Below are positions 5,951-9,286 of a stretch of 9,286 bases of DNA, in pieces. Every line of letters begins with the position of its first letter. Within the stretch, counting starts at the first letter, position 1. This stretch comes from Verrucomicrobiota bacterium (GTDB taxonomy: Bacteria; Verrucomicrobiota; Verrucomicrobiia; Chthoniobacterales; UBA10450), in contig QHON01000090.1 in NCBI GenBank assembly GCA_003218815.1, forward strand, positions 1 through 9,286. Direction: 5' to 3'. The notes under the pieces are model-generated. The model did not search any database and had not been told where the DNA came from. It was given only the letters and a program-made list of their open reading frames with translations. The position numbers and the translations under genes were made by a program.

Positions 5951-7044
5951 CCGTCAAATCCGAGACTAACAACGTGGCGCCGCGGATGTCGGGCGCGGAA
6001 TTGAAAAAAGATCTCGTCGTGCGTGCACGCTCGCTTGGATTCGATTCGTGCCGTGTCGCCGATTGCGCTATCCCGCCCCATGCCGGCGAGTTTCGCAACT
6101 GGCTACGGGAAGGTGCGGCCGGGGAAATGAGCTACTTGGAGCGCGGCGAAGAAAAACGCTGTGATCCACAGAAAGTTTTGGCGGGCGCGCGGTCGGTCAT
6201 TGTTTTGGCACTTAATTACTGGCAAGGCGAACACCCAAAAGCGCAAGGTAATGAAGCTACCGGCAGAATCGCGCGTTACGCGTGGGGCGACGATTATCAT
6301 GAGCTTATCAAGGCGAAGCTAGACAAGATCGACAATTTCCTTCGCCGATTTGGCGGCATCCAAAAATGTTATGTCGATACCGGACCGATTTTGGAGCGCG
6401 ATCACGCTGCTCAAGCTGGCGTCGGCTGGCACGGCAAGAGCACAATGCTGATCGATACGCGTCTCGGGACGTGGTTCTTTCTCGGCGAAATTTTAACGAC
6501 GCTCGAGTTGCCGCTGGATTCTGCGCAACACGATCGCTGCGGATCGTGTCAGCGTTGCGTCACAGCCTGTCCCACCGGCGCCATTACTGCTCCGCATTGC
6601 TTGGATGCGCGGCGTTGCATTTCTTATCTTACGATCGAGCTCAAAGGTGCCATTCCGCTAGGGCTTCGGCCGCTTATCGGAAACCGGATTTTTGGTTGCG
6701 ATGATTGCCTCGATGCTTGTCCCTGGAACCGGTTTGCCCAAGCATCGCGCGAAACCGCTTTCTTCGCGCGTAAAGCGACGACAGGCATGTTGCTGCGGGA
6801 TTATTTGAAGCTGGGGGAAGCAGAATTTCGCGCGCTGTTTAGGAATTCGCCGATAAAGCGCATTAAACGACGCGGTTTCTTACGCAATGTCTGTGTTGCC
6901 TTGGGCAACGTCGGCGGTTTGGCTGACCTGCCAGCGCTAAGACAGGCGGCATCAGATCCAGACGGATTGATTGCTGAACATGCAGCGTGGGCAATCGAGC
7001 GGATTCAGGAACGGTGCGACATGAAAGTGTCGAAAGTTTGTTGA
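5947..7044 (+). CDS. queG: Epoxyqueuosine reductase
   Basis: Cobalamin-dependent iron-sulfur enzyme that reduces epoxyqueuosine to queuosine in the wobble position of tRNAs with GUN anticodons; the last step of queuosine synthesis. Visible in its 365 aa: the N-terminal domain with GEMSYLER (59-66) and RIARYAWGDDYH (107-118), then the signature VDTGPILERDHA (143-154) with the predicted catalytic D144, GWHGKSTMLI (160-169), and a bacterial ferredoxin-like segment with C198, C201, C204 and C208 followed by C224, C251, C254 and C258 (CDDCLDACPWN), enough for two 4Fe-4S clusters. The C-terminal part (about 310-355) looks like a HEAT-type repeat, as in full-length QueG. No other queuosine gene is in the window. 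The 4-nt overlap with aroK suggests co-transcription, without an obvious metabolic link. Confidence 0.95.
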   Translation: MTVKSETNNVAPRMSGAELKKDLVVRARSLGFDSCRVADCAIPPHAGEFRNWLREGAAGEMSYLERGEEKRCDPQKVLAGARSVIVLALNYWQGEHPKAQGNEATGRIARYAWGDDYHELIKAKLDKIDNFLRRFGGIQKCYVDTGPILERDHAAQAGVGWHGKSTMLIDTRLGTWFFLGEILTTLELPLDSAQHDRCGSCQRCVTACPTGAITAPHCLDARRCISYLTIELKGAIPLGLRPLIGNRIFGCDDCLDACPWNRFAQASRETAFFARKATTGMLLRDYLKLGEAEFRALFRNSPIKRIKRRGFLRNVCVALGNVGGLADLPALRQAASDPDGLIAEHAAWAIERIQERCDMKVSKVC

Positions 7045-7157
7045 ATCCAAATCGCCAGTTAGTTGCATCCCATTGTCGATCTTGTGAACCGTTTTGCTTT
7101 GCAAAGGTCTAAACTGAGACAATTTCTGACGACTCCCTCCCGCCGAACGAGCATTCT
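7045..7157. other. Intergenic gap before the efflux adaptor gene
   Basis: This 113-bp stretch has no open frame of note and no stem followed by a T-run that would mark a terminator. It holds a 10-bp perfect palindrome CTTTGCAAAG at 7097-7106. No -35/-10 pair with proper spacing stands out; TTGTGA at 7082 and TAAACT at 7110 are 22 bp apart, too far for a standard promoter. The adaptor ATG has no clear Shine-Dalgarno. Confidence 0.4.
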
Positions 7158-8519
7158 ATGCATCAAATTTTGAAAAAGCCCCCAGTTGCTCCAGAAGTCG
7201 CGAAGAAACGCCGCTCGCGCCGCAGGCGGTACATCCTTTTCGGCTCCATTGGAGTCGTACTGCTACTGATCATTATCTCGGTCATCGCCAGCAAACGCGA
7301 GAAACCGATCCCGGTAACAACCGAGAAAGCCGTCCGCAAGACCATTCTGCAGACCGTTTCGGCCACCGGGAAGGTGCAACCCGAAACGGAGGTGAAGATT
7401 TCACCGGAAGTAGCTGGTGAGATTATCGACTTACCAGTTGAGGATGGGATGCCAGTCAAAAAAGGTGATCTGCTCGTGCGAATAAAGCCGGATTCTTACA
7501 AGGCCCTGCTCGAGCAGCAAGAGGCGGCGATCAGCTCGGCCAAGGCAACGAATCTTCAACAAAAGGCGACGATGATGAAGACGGAGCAGGATCTCAAACG
7601 CGCCGACGACATGTTCGCGAAGAGAACCATTTCTATTCAGGAATACAACGCCGCACAGGCTGCTTATGACGTGGCCAAGAACACCTACGAAAGTTCGCTG
7701 CACGAGATCGAGCGCGCGCAAGCGGGTTCGAGTCAGGCACGCGAGCAACTTTCGAAGACAACAGTTTACTCGCCGATCGATGGGACGGTCACAATTTTGA
7801 ACAGCAAATTGGGCGAACGTATCGTCGCGACGGGGCAATTCGCGGGAACAGAAGTGATGCGCGTGGCCGATCTCGGGCACGTGGAAGCGCGGGTGGATGT
7901 GAACGAGAACGACGTCGTAAACGTAAAAGTTGGCGACAAGGCCAACGTGAAGATTGACGCGTACAGTGACCGGAAATTTCACGGCACCGTTTATCAGATT
8001 GCGAACACCGGAAAGACGACCGGCGCGGGGACGCAGGAAGAAGTAACCAACTTTGAGGTAAAAATTCGTATCGACGATCACGATGTGACATTGAAACCGG
8101 GGCTAAGTTGCACGGCTGATATCGAAACGAACATGGTCAAAGACGTCGTGGCTGTGCCGATGCAGGCCGTAACGATTCGGACCGGCGATAGCAACTTGAG
8201 TCCGGAGGAAATCGAAAAGAAAAGGCAGAAGACAGCGCAGCGAGACAAAGGCGACAACAGCGCAGAATACATTAACGAGCGCCAGGAGAAGGCGACGCAG
8301 AAAGAGGAGCACGAAAAAATTGCCAAGGTTGTGTTTCTGAAAAAAGGCAGCAAGGCGCAGATGGTGAAGGTAACGACCGGGATCTCGGATGACACCTATA
8401 TGGAGATCAAGAGCGGCGTGCAACCGGGAGACGAAGTGGTCGCTGGCAGTTACAGCGCGATCAGCCGCAAATTAAAGGACGGCGCCAAACTTACTTACGA
8501 CAAGGAAGCGACGAAATAG
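7158..8519 (+). CDS. Periplasmic adaptor subunit (membrane fusion protein), MacA/HlyD type
   Basis: Links an inner-membrane transporter to an outer-membrane channel in tripartite efflux or secretion. In its 453 aa: a basic cytoplasmic start with a KKRRSRRRR cluster (16-24), one hydrophobic membrane anchor (about 25-44) with no lipobox, the first lipoyl half (about 74-110, with KVQPETEVKISPEVAGEI), a heptad-rich coiled-coil hairpin (about 111-198), the second lipoyl half with YSPIDGTV (204-211), a beta-barrel domain (about 240-325), and a membrane-proximal domain containing VPMQAVTIR and VTTGISDDTYMEI. Odd: about 45 highly charged residues (344-388) interrupt the membrane-proximal domain. The following ABC ATPase, 29 nt downstream, argues for a MacAB-like ABC system rather than an RND pump; the substrate cannot be told. 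The symbol macA is withheld because many paralogues share this layout. Confidence 0.9.
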   Translation: MHQILKKPPVAPEVAKKRRSRRRRYILFGSIGVVLLLIIISVIASKREKPIPVTTEKAVRKTILQTVSATGKVQPETEVKISPEVAGEIIDLPVEDGMPVKKGDLLVRIKPDSYKALLEQQEAAISSAKATNLQQKATMMKTEQDLKRADDMFAKRTISIQEYNAAQAAYDVAKNTYESSLHEIERAQAGSSQAREQLSKTTVYSPIDGTVTILNSKLGERIVATGQFAGTEVMRVADLGHVEARVDVNENDVVNVKVGDKANVKIDAYSDRKFHGTVYQIANTGKTTGAGTQEEVTNFEVKIRIDDHDVTLKPGLSCTADIETNMVKDVVAVPMQAVTIRTGDSNLSPEEIEKKRQKTAQRDKGDNSAEYINERQEKATQKEEHEKIAKVVFLKKGSKAQMVKVTTGISDDTYMEIKSGVQPGDEVVAGSYSAISRKLKDGAKLTYDKEATK

Positions 8520-8526
8520 TCGAACG

Positions 8527-8539
8527 GCGCGCTGCGCGC
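8527..8539 (+). other. Small GC hairpin between adaptor and ATPase genes
   Basis: GCGCGCTGCGCGC is a perfect inverted repeat that can fold as a 5-bp GC stem with a CTG loop. It lies 7 nt after the adaptor stop codon and 9 nt before the ATPase ATG. There is no T-run after it, so it is not an intrinsic terminator. It might influence initiation at the downstream gene or protect the upstream message; chance in GC-rich spacer is also possible. Confidence 0.35.
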
Positions 8540-8548
8540 GAGTGTTTG

Positions 8549-9286
8549 ATGAACAAGCTCAACTCTGATGTGACTCGATCACGGGGTCCTATCGTCATCG
8601 ACATCGAGAACATCACGAAGGACTACATCATGGGCGAGGAAGTTGTCCATGCCCTGTCTGGGGTGTCGTTGCAGATTCATAGCAACGAGTACGTCGCGAT
8701 CATGGGGCCCAGTGGCAGCGGCAAATCGACGCTCATGAACATGTTTGGTTGCCTGGACACCCCCACTTCCGGACGTTACGAGTTTAACGGCAAGAACGTC
8801 GCGGCCATGGACGATGACGAACTCGCGGCGATTCGGAATCGGGAGATCGGCTTCGTTTTTCAAACATTTAACTTGCTCCCGCGCTCCACCAGTCTGCGCA
8901 ACGTTGAGCTTCCACTCATTTACGCAGGAATGGATCCGGAAACGCGCGAAGAACGCGCGACTCAGGCACTTGTCGATGTTGGCTTGGGCGACCGCATCCA
9001 TCATAAGCCAAACGAATTGTCCGGGGGTCAGCGCCAGCGCGTGGCCATCGCGCGCGCGTTGGTGAACGATCCGTCAATCATTCTTGCCGACGAACCGACC
9101 GGCAATCTCGATTCCAAAACGGGTGAAGAGATCATGGCCCTCTTTGAAGATCTCTACCAACGAGGGCATACAATTATCCTCGTCACTCACGAAGCCGACA
9201 TCGCGCGCCACGCACGGCGAACAGTGCATCTCCGCGACGGTTTGATCGAAAGCGACGAAGTTGGAGTGATGCCGGCGATGGAATCA
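8549..9286 (+). CDS. ABC transporter ATP-binding protein, MacB/LolD type, 3'-truncated by window
   Basis: Nucleotide-binding component that powers the transporter presumably served by the upstream adaptor; cytoplasmic side of the inner membrane. All 246 visible codons are open to the last base, with no stop. Motifs in order: Walker A GPSGSGKS (53-60), Q-loop VFQTFNLLP with Q105, signature LSGGQRQRVAIARAL (157-171), Walker B IILADEPTGNLDSKTG (177-192), and switch histidine H214 in VTHE. The long FNLLPRSTSLRNVELPLIYAG segment is typical of the LolD/MacB/FtsE group. Whether it is a separate ATPase of about 250 aa followed by a permease gene, or the N-terminal domain of a fused MacB protein, cannot be decided here; residues beyond 232 already look like a tail after the ATPase fold. 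The ATG start has no Shine-Dalgarno; a TTG directly before it is an alternative. Confidence 0.93.
   Translation, partial: MNKLNSDVTRSRGPIVIDIENITKDYIMGEEVVHALSGVSLQIHSNEYVAIMGPSGSGKSTLMNMFGCLDTPTSGRYEFNGKNVAAMDDDELAAIRNREIGFVFQTFNLLPRSTSLRNVELPLIYAGMDPETREERATQALVDVGLGDRIHHKPNELSGGQRQRVAIARALVNDPSIILADEPTGNLDSKTGEEIMALFEDLYQRGHTIILVTHEADIARHARRTVHLRDGLIESDEVGVMPAMES

Noticed and set aside
7097..7106. Palindrome CTTTGCAAAG upstream of the adaptor as an operator
   Set aside because: It is only 10 bp long with no extended symmetry, and no promoter can be placed around it. Chance is likely.
7042..7157. Rho-independent terminator after queG
   Set aside because: No stable stem followed by a T-run is present in the gap.
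7431..8081. Antisense 216-codon open frame across the adaptor gene
   Set aside because: It is fully opposite a clear adaptor coding region, with no recognisable domain. Long antisense frames are common under this codon usage.
8579..9004. Antisense 141-codon open frame across the ABC ATPase
   Set aside because: The sense strand carries all ABC motifs in one frame, and the antisense frame shows nothing recognisable.

Overview
This window reads as ordinary chromosomal DNA of a Gram-negative (diderm) bacterium. It has moderate GC content, densely packed and mostly overlapping genes, LPS inner-core precursor enzymes (heptose and Kdo) and a tripartite-type efflux adaptor. The gene set and style fit the Verrucomicrobiota (for example the Chthoniobacterales), but this placement is an impression from gene content and is not proven. 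No tRNA, rRNA, CRISPR array, insertion sequence or phage gene is visible.

Bases 1-3907 (+) hold a tightly overlapping run: a stand-alone heptose-7-phosphate kinase (hldA/rfaE domain I, cut at its 5' end by the window), gmhB, kdsB and pyrG. The first two catalyse consecutive steps towards ADP-heptose. kdsB makes CMP-Kdo from CTP, and pyrG makes CTP, so the run links sugar activation for LPS to its nucleotide supply. Junctions overlap by 8, 8 and 4 nt. Only gmhB and pyrG have strong Shine-Dalgarno sequences.

Bases 3804-5296 (-) hold purE followed by a full-length Sua5-type threonylcarbamoyl-AMP synthase, overlapping by 4 nt. The Sua5 gene runs 104 nt into the 3' end of convergent pyrG. Bases 5297-5386 are a divergent intergenic region with an imperfect palindrome between purE and aroK.

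Bases 5387-7044 (+) hold aroK (shikimate kinase, apparently with a non-ATG start) and queG (epoxyqueuosine reductase), overlapping by ATGA. After a 113-bp gap, bases 7158 to the end hold a MacA/HlyD-type periplasmic adaptor with an unusual charged insert. It is followed by a MacB/LolD-type ABC ATPase whose reading frame is still open at the window edge. A small GC hairpin lies in the 29-nt gap between these two genes.

I did not find an undescribed system. The points most worth a second look are the long convergent pyrG/sua5 overlap, the degenerate zinc site of GmhB, the charged insert in the adaptor, the adaptor/ATPase junction hairpin, the palindrome between purE and aroK, and strong enrichment of GATC.
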